From an uncultured Pseudomonadales bacterium (GTDB taxonomy: Bacteria > Pseudomonadota > Gammaproteobacteria > Pseudomonadales > Azotimanducaceae): a stretch of 55,504 nt of DNA. The stretch is taken from contig CAKZWF010000074.1 of assembly GCA_937921865.1 (NCBI GenBank), forward strand, positions 1-55,504, written 5' to 3'. A program made the translations under genes and the position numbers. A model generated the notes under the pieces. That model worked only from the letters and a program-made list of their open reading frames with translations, did not search any database and was not told the DNA's origin. Below, in pieces: positions 16,975 through 25,665 of this stretch (position 1 is its first letter; each line of letters begins with the position of its first letter).

Positions 16975-17689
16975 ACGGGAAATCGATATTCATACCCCCG
17001 CCGGGGCAATGAATACTTTTGTGGTCTGTCCCGATGAAGCCGGGCCGTTTCCTGTCGTGCTGTTTCTGATGGACGCCCCGGGTAAACGCGAAGAGCTGCA
17101 TGACATGGCCAGGCGTTTGGCCACGGCCGGCTACTTCGTGATGCTGCCGAACCTCTACTATCGTCGTGTTCAGGAATTTGTGATCACGCCTGAGCGCCGA
17201 GCCGAAATGGTGGCTCACATGAATTCGCTGTCAAACGCGATGGTCTGTGAAGATGTACTTTCATTGCTCGAATTTCTCCGTGGCGATCCATCGGCACAAT
17301 CCGGCCCGGTCGGTGTGGTGGGTTATTGCATGAGCGGTCCCTTTGCGTTTGCGGCTGCGGCAGCGTTTCCCGAGAAGGTGGCGGCGGCGGCATCCTTTCA
17401 CGGCGTGCGCCTGTGCACTGAAGCGGAAGACTCACCTCATCTGGATGCGGATCGGATTCAGGCAGAGCTGTATTTTGGTTGTGCCGAACATGATGAATGG
17501 GCACCCCGGGAGATGATTGATGCCCTGGAACGCCATCTGGCTGCTGCCGGTGCTCGCTATCGGGTCGAGTGGTATCCGGGTACCCATCATGGCTTTGTGT
17601 TTCCCAATCGGGGTGAGATCTATCGTAAAGCAGCAGCCGAAACCCACTGGTCCCGGCTGCTGGCGCTATTCCAGCGCAATCTGCACTGA
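16967..17689 (+). CDS. Dienelactone hydrolase family protein
   Basis: The 240-residue alpha/beta hydrolase has a cysteine nucleophile, C121 in G-Y-C-M-S-G, with D176 (A-E-H-D-E-W) and H208 (T-H-H-G-F) completing the triad seen in dienelactone hydrolases. Classical members open dienelactones in chlorocatechol degradation. Many relatives of this length in environmental bacteria act on other esters or lactones. It is probably co-translated with the SDR-like gene. The substrate cannot be told from the sequence. Confidence 0.9.
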   Translation: MIEREIDIHTPAGAMNTFVVCPDEAGPFPVVLFLMDAPGKREELHDMARRLATAGYFVMLPNLYYRRVQEFVITPERRAEMVAHMNSLSNAMVCEDVLSLLEFLRGDPSAQSGPVGVVGYCMSGPFAFAAAAAFPEKVAAAASFHGVRLCTEAEDSPHLDADRIQAELYFGCAEHDEWAPREMIDALERHLAAAGARYRVEWYPGTHHGFVFPNRGEIYRKAAAETHWSRLLALFQRNLH

Positions 17690-17697
17690 GCTGATTG

Positions 17698-18768
17698 CTA
17701 CGCGCCGCCGGCGGCTGCGCTGATGGCAGCGTCGTCCATGCCGGCTGCTGCCGCAGCCTTGAGCAGTCCCGCCCAGCTGTTGTCGTCAATATCGATGCCG
17801 GCAGCGCTGCGTTCAGCCAGGGCTTCCCGCTCCGGTTCGCCCGGAATACGCACCTTGTCGACGCCGAGCGCGGGTTCTGTGGAGTGAAGATAGTCAACCA
17901 TGGCGGTGACTTCGCTGTTGAACCTGTCCAGCCCGCCAAACGCTGCCGGGTCAAAGATCACCATGAACATGTGGTTGACGATCTGGACGCCGCGCTCGTT
18001 GTCGGGCTGGGCGGTCCATTCTCCTGCCAGCGCGCCGCCGAGCAGCTCACACATGACTGCCATGCCGTAGCCTTTGTGCATTCCGAATGGTCCGAGCGCG
18101 CCGAGCGGCTCGTTGAACATCACCCCCGGATCAGTGGTTGGCTGGCCCTGATGATCGATCAGAGACCCGGCTGGCACCTGTTCACCTTTCATATGGGCAA
18201 CTCGGACCTTGCCCTGGGCGACTGCACTGGTGGCCATGTCCAGAACAATGGGTATGTCATCGGCGCGGGGTACAGTGCAGCAGAACGGGTTGGTGGTCAT
18301 CCGCCGTTCCCGGCCACCAAACGGTGAGACCAGCGGCGCGTGACCGACCACGTTGACGAAATGGATCGAAACCAGTCCTGCCTCTCCGCACTGCTCTCCG
18401 TAGCTGCCGATGCGTCCCAGGTGATGGCAATTACGCACGCCAGCGCAGACGACGCCGGTTTCCCGCGCGCGGGCGATGGCCAGTTCGGTGGCCTGACTGC
18501 CGACCAGCTGGCCGAAACCGAATTGACCGTCGAACAGCATCACCGCGCCCTGGTCCCGAAGCACCGCGGCGTCGGCAGCGATATTCAAGTTGCCGTTTTT
18601 GATGTTGCCGACGTAGGCGGGAATCATGCCGACCCCGTGGGAGTCGTGGCCTTTCAGGTTTGCCATCACCAGATGGTGCGCCACTTTGCGTGCCCTGACT
18701 TCTTCAGTCCCGGCACTGGCAAATATTGCTGTGGCAAACGCTGTCAGCTGTTCGTGATTGATGCGCAT
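17698..18768 (-). CDS. Ldh-family NAD(P)-dependent oxidoreductase (malate/L-lactate/ureidoglycolate dehydrogenase type)
   Basis: The 356-residue protein shows the Ldh-family pattern: H-D-S-H-G-V (58-63) with the catalytic histidine, N-C-H-H-L-G near 121, the T-N-P-F cofactor segment near 161, and D-M-A-T-S near 178. Members reduce 2-oxo acids with NAD(P)H using a fold unlike that of classical lactate dehydrogenase. The N-terminal M-R-I-N-H-E start is typical, and the length is normal. The gene is convergent with the dienelactone hydrolase gene and divergent from the SMP-30 gene, so it is likely a single transcription unit. Confidence 0.92.
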   Translation of the reverse strand: MRINHEQLTAFATAIFASAGTEEVRARKVAHHLVMANLKGHDSHGVGMIPAYVGNIKNGNLNIAADAAVLRDQGAVMLFDGQFGFGQLVGSQATELAIARARETGVVCAGVRNCHHLGRIGSYGEQCGEAGLVSIHFVNVVGHAPLVSPFGGRERRMTTNPFCCTVPRADDIPIVLDMATSAVAQGKVRVAHMKGEQVPAGSLIDHQGQPTTDPGVMFNEPLGALGPFGMHKGYGMAVMCELLGGALAGEWTAQPDNERGVQIVNHMFMVIFDPAAFGGLDRFNSEVTAMVDYLHSTEPALGVDKVRIPGEPEREALAERSAAGIDIDDNSWAGLLKAAAAAGMDDAAISAAAGGA

Positions 18769-18861
18769 GTCTGCCTGATTCTCCCAGTGTTGTGTAACTG
18801 ACTAGTGTTGCCTCTTTTTTAAGTGTGTGACAAGGTCTGTGGCCAATAGGTGGGGATGAAA

Positions 18862-19761
18862 ATGCAGGAACTGACCCGTGGTTATGGCCTGATTGAAGGC
18901 CCGCTATGGCTGCCGCGGGAAGCCCCGGTAGCTGGAGCAGACGCCGACCAACCGTCCGGGCTGTTGTTTAGTGATGTGCTCGGTGGCGGGGTGTTTTCCC
19001 TGGCTGCAGACGGCGCGGTAAAGACCGTTTTTGAACACCGCCGGGGTATTGGCGGTATGGCCTGGCATCAGGCGGGTGGCATTGTTGTCAGCGGTCGGAA
19101 TGTCTCTTTCAAGTCTTTCTCAGGCGGAGCCACCCAGGTTCTGCTCGATCGGGACGAAGCCAACGGTAACGTCGGCTACAACGACCTCACGACGGATGCT
19201 GCAGGACGCATCTATGTTGGCTCACTGGGTGCCAGTCCGGTATTTGCCGACGGCCGTGAACCGGCCAGCGGTGACCTGTATCTGATCGATCTGGATGGCA
19301 GCAGCCGACAGGTGGCCCAGGACATTCAGTTGACCAACGGTCTGGGCTTGTCTCCTGATGGTCGAACGCTCTATCACTCCGACTCCCGCCGCCGCACGGT
19401 GCACAGCTACGCTGTGGCAGACAATGGCGATCTCGGCGCTAAGCGGGTGTTTGTTGAAACCGATGCCGGTGCTCCGGACGGTCTGGCGGTCGCGCTAGAT
19501 GGCAGTGTCTGGGTTGCGCTCGCGGGCGGCGGCGGTGTTGCCGGGTATTCCCCGGGTGGGGAATTTCTGCAGTTGCTGAAGATTCCCGAACCCATGTGCA
19601 CCAGCGTTTGTTTTGGCGGCGATCAATTGCAGGATCTCTACATCGTCTCCGGATCCGATGGTGCGCCAACTGATGATGCTGGAGCGGTTTATTGCTGCAG
19701 GGCACCCATACGGGGTCTTCAGGTGCCCCTGGCACAGACAGCACTGCCTGGCAGCGGATAA
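18862..19761 (+). CDS. SMP-30/gluconolactonase-like protein
   Basis: I prefer the ATG at 18862, because AGGTGGGG at 18848-18855 is then at ribosome-site distance. In-frame starts also exist at 18850 (GTG) and 18856 (ATG). The protein of about 299 residues is a six-bladed propeller with the family's metal-ligand positions: E in L-I-E-G-P-L-W near the start, N in L-T-N-G-L-G-L-S, and D in G-A-P-D-G-L-A. The family hydrolyses sugar lactones or organophosphate-like esters with a divalent metal. It stands upstream of an enoyl-CoA hydratase gene with a gap of 33 bases, which suggests a catabolic unit. Confidence 0.9.
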   Translation: MQELTRGYGLIEGPLWLPREAPVAGADADQPSGLLFSDVLGGGVFSLAADGAVKTVFEHRRGIGGMAWHQAGGIVVSGRNVSFKSFSGGATQVLLDRDEANGNVGYNDLTTDAAGRIYVGSLGASPVFADGREPASGDLYLIDLDGSSRQVAQDIQLTNGLGLSPDGRTLYHSDSRRRTVHSYAVADNGDLGAKRVFVETDAGAPDGLAVALDGSVWVALAGGGGVAGYSPGGEFLQLLKIPEPMCTSVCFGGDQLQDLYIVSGSDGAPTDDAGAVYCCRAPIRGLQVPLAQTALPGSG

Positions 19762-19794
19762 TTTGAAACTCACCTAATCGATTAAGGAGCTCAT

Positions 19795-20622
19795 ATGAGC
19801 CGACAGGAAATTGCCACGGAGACTGAAGATCTGCTGGCTTATGAAGAAGACGGCGTTGCCGTCATCACCTTGAATCGACCGCAGGCGCGTAATGCCATGT
19901 CTGGAGACATGAATGCGGCTCTGGCCAGCACGCTGGAGTACGCGGAGAGTGCCGCCAGCGTACGAGCGATAGTGGTGACTGGCGCAGGGGGAGCCTTCTG
20001 CGCCGGTGGCGATGTCAAAGGCATGGCGGCCGCCGGTGCCGGCGGAGCTGGACCAACGCTGGACGAACGCATATACGCGCAGCGGCTGAATCAGCGCAAT
20101 ACTGCAGGTCGAATGTACATGATGCCCAAACCCGTGCTTGCCAGTCTGCCCGGACCAGCGGCTGGGGCGGGTCTGGCATTGGCGCTGGCCGCAGACCTGC
20201 GCATCATGGCAGACACCGCTTTCATCACCTCTGCGTTTGCCCGGGTGGGGTTCAGCGGTGATTATGGCGGCAGCTTCTTTCTGTCCAATCTCGTTGGCAG
20301 CGGGAAAGCCAAAGAGATCTACTTCCTGTCTGATCGGGTCAGCGCGGAAGAGTGTCTGCGGCTGGGCATTGCCAATCAGGTAGTGACTGCGGCAGAACTG
20401 GAAAGCGCAACGATGGCGCTGGCCAGACGCCTGGCGTCAGGTCCGCCGGTCGCCTATCGCTATATGAAAGAAAACTTCAATCGGGCAGCCATGGGTGGCG
20501 ATGTGATCGAGTGTCTGGATCTGGAGGCCACTCACCACGTGCATGCTGGTCTGACCGAAGATCATCGCGAAGCGGCTAAAGCTTTTGTGGAAAAACGCGA
20601 GCCGGTTTTCAATGGGCGTTGA
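19795..20622 (+). CDS. Enoyl-CoA hydratase/isomerase family protein
   Basis: The 275-residue crotonase-fold protein has R-P-Q-A-R-N-A-M near the start, the oxyanion-hole segment G-A-F-C-A-G-G-D-V-K-G-M (about 65-76), and the second oxyanion segment around G-P-A-A-G-A-G-L. One typical catalytic glutamate position falls near G-F-S-G-D-Y, so hydratase or isomerase activity is uncertain. AAGGAG sits seven bases before the ATG. Its 3' end overlaps the convergent cysteine synthase gene by 61 bases. Confidence 0.92.
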   Translation: MSRQEIATETEDLLAYEEDGVAVITLNRPQARNAMSGDMNAALASTLEYAESAASVRAIVVTGAGGAFCAGGDVKGMAAAGAGGAGPTLDERIYAQRLNQRNTAGRMYMMPKPVLASLPGPAAGAGLALALAADLRIMADTAFITSAFARVGFSGDYGGSFFLSNLVGSGKAKEIYFLSDRVSAEECLRLGIANQVVTAAELESATMALARRLASGPPVAYRYMKENFNRAAMGGDVIECLDLEATHHVHAGLTEDHREAAKAFVEKREPVFNGR

Positions 20623-21602
20623 GGTTTCCAGGGGGTAAGACCTTTAGCGGCCAGGAAATCGTCGTTGAACAGTCTTGATTGATACTTGCTGCCGGAGTCG
20701 CAGAGTATCGTCACAATTGTGTGGCCGGGCCCGAGCTGTTTGGCAACTTTTACCGCAGCGCAGAGATTGATGCCGGTGCTGGAGCCAAAAAACCAGCCTT
20801 CGGTATGCAATTCCTGGTAGACCATGGTGACCATTTCCTGATCGGCGATCTGCACCGCGTCGTCGACCACGGTATCGGCCAGGTTGTCGGTTATGCGGCT
20901 GTTGCCGATGCCTTCGGTGATTGATGGTCCGCGGCTCATTTCCGCACTGCCGGTTTTCACCCAGCTGTACAGAGCGCTGCCCATCGGGTCGGCCAGCACA
21001 ATTTTCACGTCTTCACGCTGCTCTTTGAGATAGCGGGAAACGCCAGCCAGGGTGCCGCCAGTGCCGGTGGCGCAGGTGAATGCGTCTATTTGTCCCTCGG
21101 TCTGTTGCCAGATTTCCGGTCCGGTCGAATCAAAGTGGGCCTGACGATTGGCAATATTGTCGAACTGGTTCGCCCAGACCGCACCGGTCAAGCTTTCGGC
21201 AAAGCGCCCGGCCTGTTTCTGGTAGTTCATCGGATCCCTGTAGGGGACGGTTGGCACCTCCCGAACTTCAGCGCCGAGCGTTCGCAACATGTCGACCTTC
21301 TCACGCGACTGATTGTCGGGCATGAAGATGATGCAGTTGTAGTCCCTGGCGTTGCAGACGTGGGCGATGCCGATACCAGTATTGCCCGCAGTGCCTTCCA
21401 CGACGGTACCACCCGGTTTGAGCGCGCCGGATTGTTCATGATCGCGAATCATCCACAACGCTGCACGATCTTTGACAGAACCCCCTGGATTCAGGAATTC
21501 TGCTTTACCGAGGATTTCGCAGCCTGTCAGTTCTGATAAACGTGACATGCGAATCAACGGAGTGTTGCCGATAGCCTCCGTGAAGTCTCCGATCGTGCGC
21601 AT
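20562..21602 (-). CDS. Cysteine synthase-like PLP enzyme (CysK/CBS family)
   Basis: The 346-residue fold-type II PLP enzyme has K44 in N-P-G-G-S-V-K-D-R as the Schiff-base lysine, G-N-T-G-I-G near 112 as phosphate-binding loop, and a G-T-G-G-T-L-A-G-V motif near 179. The T-G-x-N and L-C-D-S-G-S sequence near the end is typical. It should make cysteine from O-acetylserine and sulfide, or act as a related beta-replacement enzyme. It is longer than E. coli CysK by about 20 residues. The last 20 codons overlap the enoyl-CoA hydratase gene on the other strand. Confidence 0.92.
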   Translation of the reverse strand: MRTIGDFTEAIGNTPLIRMSRLSELTGCEILGKAEFLNPGGSVKDRAALWMIRDHEQSGALKPGGTVVEGTAGNTGIGIAHVCNARDYNCIIFMPDNQSREKVDMLRTLGAEVREVPTVPYRDPMNYQKQAGRFAESLTGAVWANQFDNIANRQAHFDSTGPEIWQQTEGQIDAFTCATGTGGTLAGVSRYLKEQREDVKIVLADPMGSALYSWVKTGSAEMSRGPSITEGIGNSRITDNLADTVVDDAVQIADQEMVTMVYQELHTEGWFFGSSTGINLCAAVKVAKQLGPGHTIVTILCDSGSKYQSRLFNDDFLAAKGLTPWKPQRPLKTGSRFSTKALAASR

Positions 21603-21714
21603 GATCTGGTACCTTTGCTGGTGTGGAGGTGGATTCTATAGACCTTGTGATTGCGTGGGGTAGGCTTCATGGGTAATTATCTGGAATAACCATATAGGCA
21701 GGAGTTATCTGCAG

Positions 21715-22881
21715 ATGATCAGTGAAGCGCAGGCTGTTGCAGTCCGACAGGCAGGTCTGAATCCGGAGCGGGTCTCCGCGCTGCTGGATCGTGCTGGTCG
21801 TGAGGTTGCTGAAGGCCTGTTACCGGCGGCGCAGATTGCCGTGGGTCGCCACGGCAGGATTGTCGTCCAGCAGAGTTACGGACAGGCGACAGACGACAGC
21901 CTGTTCTGCATCTTTTCCGCAACCAAGGCATTGACGTCCGCCGCAATCTGGCTGCTGCTTGAAGACGGCAGCGTGTCGCTCGGCGACAAAGTTGCTGAGA
22001 TTATTGAGCCGTTTGCCAGCAACGGCAAAGACACGGTCACCGTTGAACATCTGCTGACGCACACTGCCGGGTTTCCAGCTGCGCCGTTCCGTCCGCTCGA
22101 CTGGCTTGATCCTGGCACACGCTGGCAGCGCTTTGCGCAGTGGCGTTTGAGCTGGCCACCTGGATCCCGTTATGAGTATCACCCGACCGCAACCATGTGG
22201 GTGCTCGCGGAAATCATCGAGCGGCGCGGCGGTATAGCGTTCCAGCAATTCATCCGGGAGAAAATTGTCGAACCGCTGGGCCTCAACGATCTGTATGTAG
22301 GTCTGCCGGCGTCAGAGAATGACCGAGTGGTGCCCTGTGCGATGGTGGGCGAAGCGCTGACTTCGGAAGACTATAAGCGCCTTGGCATGCCGGAACCTCC
22401 GGTGACCGAGGTGACGGACGATGCAATCCTCAACTTCAACAATCCCGAGGTGCGGGCGGTGGGCGTACCCGGTGGCGGTGGCATCACCAATGCGGTCAGT
22501 CTGGCGTTGTTTTACCAGTCCCTGCTGACCGGTTCGCTGGCAGGTCCGCGCGTCTGGCAGGAACAGACGCTGCAGCAGGCGCGAGTGATCCGCACCGGTG
22601 AGTTTACTGACCCGTTGTTCGGCAAGCTGGCCAATCGCGGCCTCGGTCTGATCATCGCTGGTGACGAAACCCGCAACTATCGGGGATTCGGTCGAACCAA
22701 TTCAGCGCTGTCGTTCGGCCACAATGGCGCAGGGGGTCAGCTTGCCTGGGTGGACCCGGAGACCGGTATCTCGTTGTGTTACCTCACCAGCGGACATGAC
22801 CGTAATGGCATTCGCCAAGCGCGCCGTGGCGTTGCGATCTCCAGCCTCGCGGCTGTTTGTGCGCAACCGGGCAGCCCCTGA
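21715..22881 (+). CDS. Serine hydrolase, beta-lactamase (class C/EstB) family
   Basis: The 388-residue protein has the nucleophile motif S-A-T-K at 68-71, a Y-E-Y-H-P sequence near 175 at the YxN/YxA position and F-G-H-N-G-A-G-G near 340 at the KTG/HxG position. No signal peptide is evident, so a cytoplasmic esterase-like enzyme is likelier than a penicillin-recognising one. It is a distant paralogue of the gene cut by the left edge of the window. An AGGAG site precedes the ATG. Its stop overlaps the apbE start (TGATG), so the two are translationally coupled. Confidence 0.92.
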   Translation: MISEAQAVAVRQAGLNPERVSALLDRAGREVAEGLLPAAQIAVGRHGRIVVQQSYGQATDDSLFCIFSATKALTSAAIWLLLEDGSVSLGDKVAEIIEPFASNGKDTVTVEHLLTHTAGFPAAPFRPLDWLDPGTRWQRFAQWRLSWPPGSRYEYHPTATMWVLAEIIERRGGIAFQQFIREKIVEPLGLNDLYVGLPASENDRVVPCAMVGEALTSEDYKRLGMPEPPVTEVTDDAILNFNNPEVRAVGVPGGGGITNAVSLALFYQSLLTGSLAGPRVWQEQTLQQARVIRTGEFTDPLFGKLANRGLGLIIAGDETRNYRGFGRTNSALSFGHNGAGGQLAWVDPETGISLCYLTSGHDRNGIRQARRGVAISSLAAVCAQPGSP

Positions 22882-23888
22882 TGTTCAGAATTGCTAGACG
22901 GCAGAGCATTGTTGCCCAGCTCCAGTGTCTGCTGTTGGCTGTGGTCCTGCTGTTCAGCACCGCGGCTCGAGCGGCCTGGTATGAAAACAGCCAGCACATC
23001 ATGGGTACCCAGATTACCGCCGAGCTGTGGCATGACGATGCTGAACAGGCCGCCCGGCTGCTTGATCAGGTCATGGCGGAGATGCGTCGAATAGAACAGG
23101 CGTTCAGTCCTTACATTGACAACAGCGAGCTGTCCTACATAAATCGGCAAGCCCCTCAAGGTTGGGTAAACGCTTCAGACGAGATGCTCGATCTGCTGGC
23201 GAAAAGCGAGCAGGTGTCGGATCTGACCGGCGGTGCGTTTGATATTACTTACGCGTCGATTGGCCGCTACTACGACTATCGCAAAGGCCAGCGACCGGAT
23301 GACGCGCTGATCGAAGAAAATCTGGCAGCCATTGACTACCAGCATGTCGAAATCGACCGGCAGAGGCGGGCGGTTCGCTTCCGTCATCCAGCCGTGTACA
23401 TAGACCTTGGTGGGATCGCCAAAGGCCATGCAGTGGATCGCTGTATTGCGCTTCTGGCAGCTGCTGATGTCTCGGAAGCCTCAGTCTCCGCCGGGGGTGA
23501 CAGTCGCATACTCGGTGATCGCAGGGGTGAACCCTGGAATGTTGGTATTGCTGACCCACGTGCAGATGGTGAGGTCACAGCACTGTTGCCGCTGACGGAT
23601 ACTGCAGTATCAACATCCGGTGATTACGAAAGGTTTTATGAAGATGACGGCATACGCTATCACCATATCCTCGATCCGGCGACGGGAGATTCAGCCCGCG
23701 CCAGTATGAGTGTGACCATCCTTGGTCCCGAGGCGACGCTCACGGATGCTCTTTCAACTTCGGTCTTCGTCATGGGGCCCGACAAAGGTCTGGACCTGAT
23801 CAATCAGCTTGATGGTATCGATGCAATCATCGTGGCTGCGGATGGCCAGATGCGCTATTCGGCGGATCTCGAAGAGCTACGTCCCTGA
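22881..23888 (+). CDS. apbE: FAD:protein FMN transferase ApbE
   Basis: I take the ATG at 22881 that overlaps the previous stop, giving 335 residues. A signal sequence covers about residues 1-31 and shows no lipobox, so the protein is exported. Diagnostic segments are H-I-M-G-T near 40, F-D-I-T-Y-A near 120, D-L-G-G-I-A-K-G near 178, H-I-L-D-P-A-T-G near 260 and T-D-A-L-S-T-S near 295, which bind FAD and Mg2+. ApbE transfers FMN to a threonine of FMN-binding domain proteins. The target at hand is the protein encoded at 11159-11707. Confidence 0.95.
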   Translation: MFRIARRQSIVAQLQCLLLAVVLLFSTAARAAWYENSQHIMGTQITAELWHDDAEQAARLLDQVMAEMRRIEQAFSPYIDNSELSYINRQAPQGWVNASDEMLDLLAKSEQVSDLTGGAFDITYASIGRYYDYRKGQRPDDALIEENLAAIDYQHVEIDRQRRAVRFRHPAVYIDLGGIAKGHAVDRCIALLAAADVSEASVSAGGDSRILGDRRGEPWNVGIADPRADGEVTALLPLTDTAVSTSGDYERFYEDDGIRYHHILDPATGDSARASMSVTILGPEATLTDALSTSVFVMGPDKGLDLINQLDGIDAIIVAADGQMRYSADLEELRP

Positions 23889-24466
23889 CGATCTGTACCG
23901 GCCCATAGTCCCCACGCCGCCGTGCCGCGGCCGACGAGCCGAACTGTTCTCATTTCCTCTCCATGCTGAACCAGACGACGGGTGAAGTGTGAATTCAGGC
24001 ACGTTTTCCATCGTGCTACTCAACTAACGTGCGTACTGCGCAGGTAAACGTCTGCACCGCTTTGTAGACCGTCGGTCCTACGACCGGTGGCCCGGTTATA
24101 CCGGGACTCGCTGTCGTATCCGGAGTCTCTTCGGTGCGTGCAGTCGGCGGGTCCCGGTAGTTATCTGCTCGGCGTGATGCTCGGCGACACTATCGCAGCG
24201 CTCCGCCTGACTGAAGAGCCGATGATGAACGATGGATTGTTTGTCATCTCACCGCCACAAGGATTGTGACGGGTGATGCCGCAAGGAAAGCGGCGCCGGT
24301 GTTGCCGGTAGTTCGAAAGGTTCAGCTGAAAGGACCTCAGCGTCGACACGGAGTCGACGAGGTGGAAGATCCAGCGCCACGCGGGTGCGTCGCGCTGGAT
24401 TCAAGTGGTATCTGCCTGATCTTTCGACGGCTCACTATTGGTTTGAGTGACTGGAGGTATAAGGAT
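23889..24466. other. Non-coding gap of 578 bases rich in hairpins, before the thioredoxin/TPR/ExbBD operon
   Basis: No convincing protein is encoded here. Several strong stem-loops occur: CGGTC/GACCG (24073-24086), CCCGGT/ACCGGG (24091-24105), CACAA/TTGTG (24256-24268), GCCGC/GCGGC (24278-24294), ACCTC-GTCGAC/GTCGAC-GAGGT with a three-base bulge (24334-24363), and ATCCAGCGC/GCGCTGGAT (24369-24400). The last five precede the operon's first gene. It may be a structured leader or a separate RNA. No T-run marks an end, and I see no match to tmRNA, 6S or RNase P landmarks. A decayed gene is another possibility. Confidence 0.5.
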
Positions 24467-24958
24467 ATGAAAGCGATTCGGTTCTTGCTGCCCGTGATTA
24501 TGCTTGTCATGGCGGGTCAGGTGAACGCGGTAATGCTGCAGGACGAGGCTCCGGACTTCACTCTGGAAAATCTTGCCGGCGGCAATATGCGGCTTGAAGA
24601 ATATCGTGGCCAGGTAGTGCTGATCAACTTCTGGGCCAGCTGGTGTGGACCCTGCCGTCAGGAGATGCCGATCCTCGATCGCCTGCATCATCGCTATGTG
24701 GATACCGGCTTTGCAGTGCTTGGCATCAATGTTGAAGGCGAAGCAGATCCAGCTCAGGAAATTGTTGATCGCACCAATGTGACCTTCCCAATCCTGATTG
24801 ATGATGGCCAGAAAGTCAGCGAAATGTACGACCTGGAAGCCATGCCAAGCACGGTGGTTGTCGATCGCGACGGCGTTGTGCGTTACATCCACCGCGGCTA
24901 CAAGCCGGGCGATGAAGCCAAATACGTTGAAGTCGTGAAACAACTCATCCGCGAGTGA
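24467..24958 (+). CDS. TlpA/ResA-like thiol-disulfide oxidoreductase
   Basis: The start is the ATG at 24467, with GGAGGTATAAGG just upstream; the frame opens earlier but that part is not protein-like. The 163-residue protein has a signal peptide (about 1-21), a W-A-S-W-C-G-P-C active site (C60, C63), and a cis-proline loop M-P-S-T near 126. Such exported thioredoxins reduce disulfides in the periplasm, as in cytochrome c maturation or protein repair. It is the first gene of the long operon with TPR and TolQ/TolR-like proteins. It may keep cysteines of those envelope proteins reduced, as an inference. Confidence 0.92.
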   Translation: MKAIRFLLPVIMLVMAGQVNAVMLQDEAPDFTLENLAGGNMRLEEYRGQVVLINFWASWCGPCRQEMPILDRLHHRYVDTGFAVLGINVEGEADPAQEIVDRTNVTFPILIDDGQKVSEMYDLEAMPSTVVVDRDGVVRYIHRGYKPGDEAKYVEVVKQLIRE

Positions 24959-24972
24959 TTCAAAGGACAAAG

Positions 24973-25647
24973 ATGATGCGAAGGACAGCACTCATTGCCA
25001 GCGCCGTGACAGCCATCCTGCTATGGCTGTCTCCGATCGCACAGGCACAGACCAGCGACGAACCCGCACAGAGCGCGGTTCCCGACTTTTCCGCAGTGGA
25101 TGGGCATAGCTTAGCGGCTGCGCCGGCTACTGAAGCGGCTGCGCCGGCTAAAGAAAAGCCCGCAACAGTTGTATCTGCCGAGCCGGTCGAGGCATCGGTC
25201 GACAAGCCGCTCGACTCGGAAATGGAAGACGTCAAGAAGGCGTTGCTGAAACTCAAGCGTGATCTGGTGATTCTGGAAGAAGACCTGTTGTTCCCTGCCA
25301 GTTCCCAGGTTTCAGTGTTTCTGTCGATGGATCTAGGTGATTTTTTCCAGCTCGATTCGGTTGTGCTCAAGTTGAACGGTAAAGAGGTAGCCAGTCATCT
25401 CTATACCGACAAGCAGATAGACGCGCTCTATCGGGGTGGCGTCCAGAAGGTTTATGTCGGCAATGTGAAGCAGGGTGATAACTCCATTACTGCGTTTTTC
25501 ACCGGTCGCGGACCCAGTGGTCGAGACTACCGAAGAGCCACCACCGTGGACTTCGAAAAGTCATTTGAACCAACATTTGTGGAACTCGCAATCAGCGACT
25601 CCACTGCCAAATACCAGCCGGAGTTCCGAGCCGCGGTATCAAACTAG
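24973..25647 (+). CDS. Secreted beta-rich protein of the TolQ/TolR/AgmX operon
   Basis: The ATG at 24973 follows AAAGGACAA and gives about 224 residues. A signal peptide ends near A-Q-A-Q, followed by an Ala/Glu/Pro-rich linker with repeated E-A-A-A-P-A and a short helix (V-K-K-A-L-L-K-L-K-R-D-L). The rest (about 105-220) looks like a beta-sandwich with S-V-F-L-S-M-D, L-K-L-N-G-K-E-V and a G-D-N-S-I-T-A-F-F strand. I recognise no named family. Similar proteins are sometimes mislabelled AraC-like in databases, from memory. A periplasmic part of the machine is inferred from its place. Confidence 0.82.
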   Translation: MMRRTALIASAVTAILLWLSPIAQAQTSDEPAQSAVPDFSAVDGHSLAAAPATEAAAPAKEKPATVVSAEPVEASVDKPLDSEMEDVKKALLKLKRDLVILEEDLLFPASSQVSVFLSMDLGDFFQLDSVVLKLNGKEVASHLYTDKQIDALYRGGVQKVYVGNVKQGDNSITAFFTGRGPSGRDYRRATTVDFEKSFEPTFVELAISDSTAKYQPEFRAAVSN

Positions 25648-25665
25648 ACGCCGAGTCAGGATGAC

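Noticed and set aside
19773..19787. CCTAATCGATTAAGG palindrome overlapping the ribosome site of the enoyl-CoA hydratase gene
   Set aside because: The perfect core is only TAATCGATTA, too short to claim an operator without further copies.
20562..20622. The 61-base overlap of convergent enoyl-CoA hydratase and cysteine synthase genes as an error
   Set aside because: Both frames are intact and the overlapping ends are variable tails, so a real 3' overlap is likelier than a frameshift.
23857..23953. Small minus-strand reading frame of 32 codons with a GGAGAGGAA site before its ATG at 23953
   Set aside because: Its last third overlaps apbE, it is Arg/Ser/Gly-rich and nothing supports it beyond the ribosome site.
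24087..24269. 60-codon plus-strand reading frame in the gap before the thioredoxin gene
   Set aside because: No ribosome site and no recognisable protein pattern, and it lies across hairpin-forming sequence.
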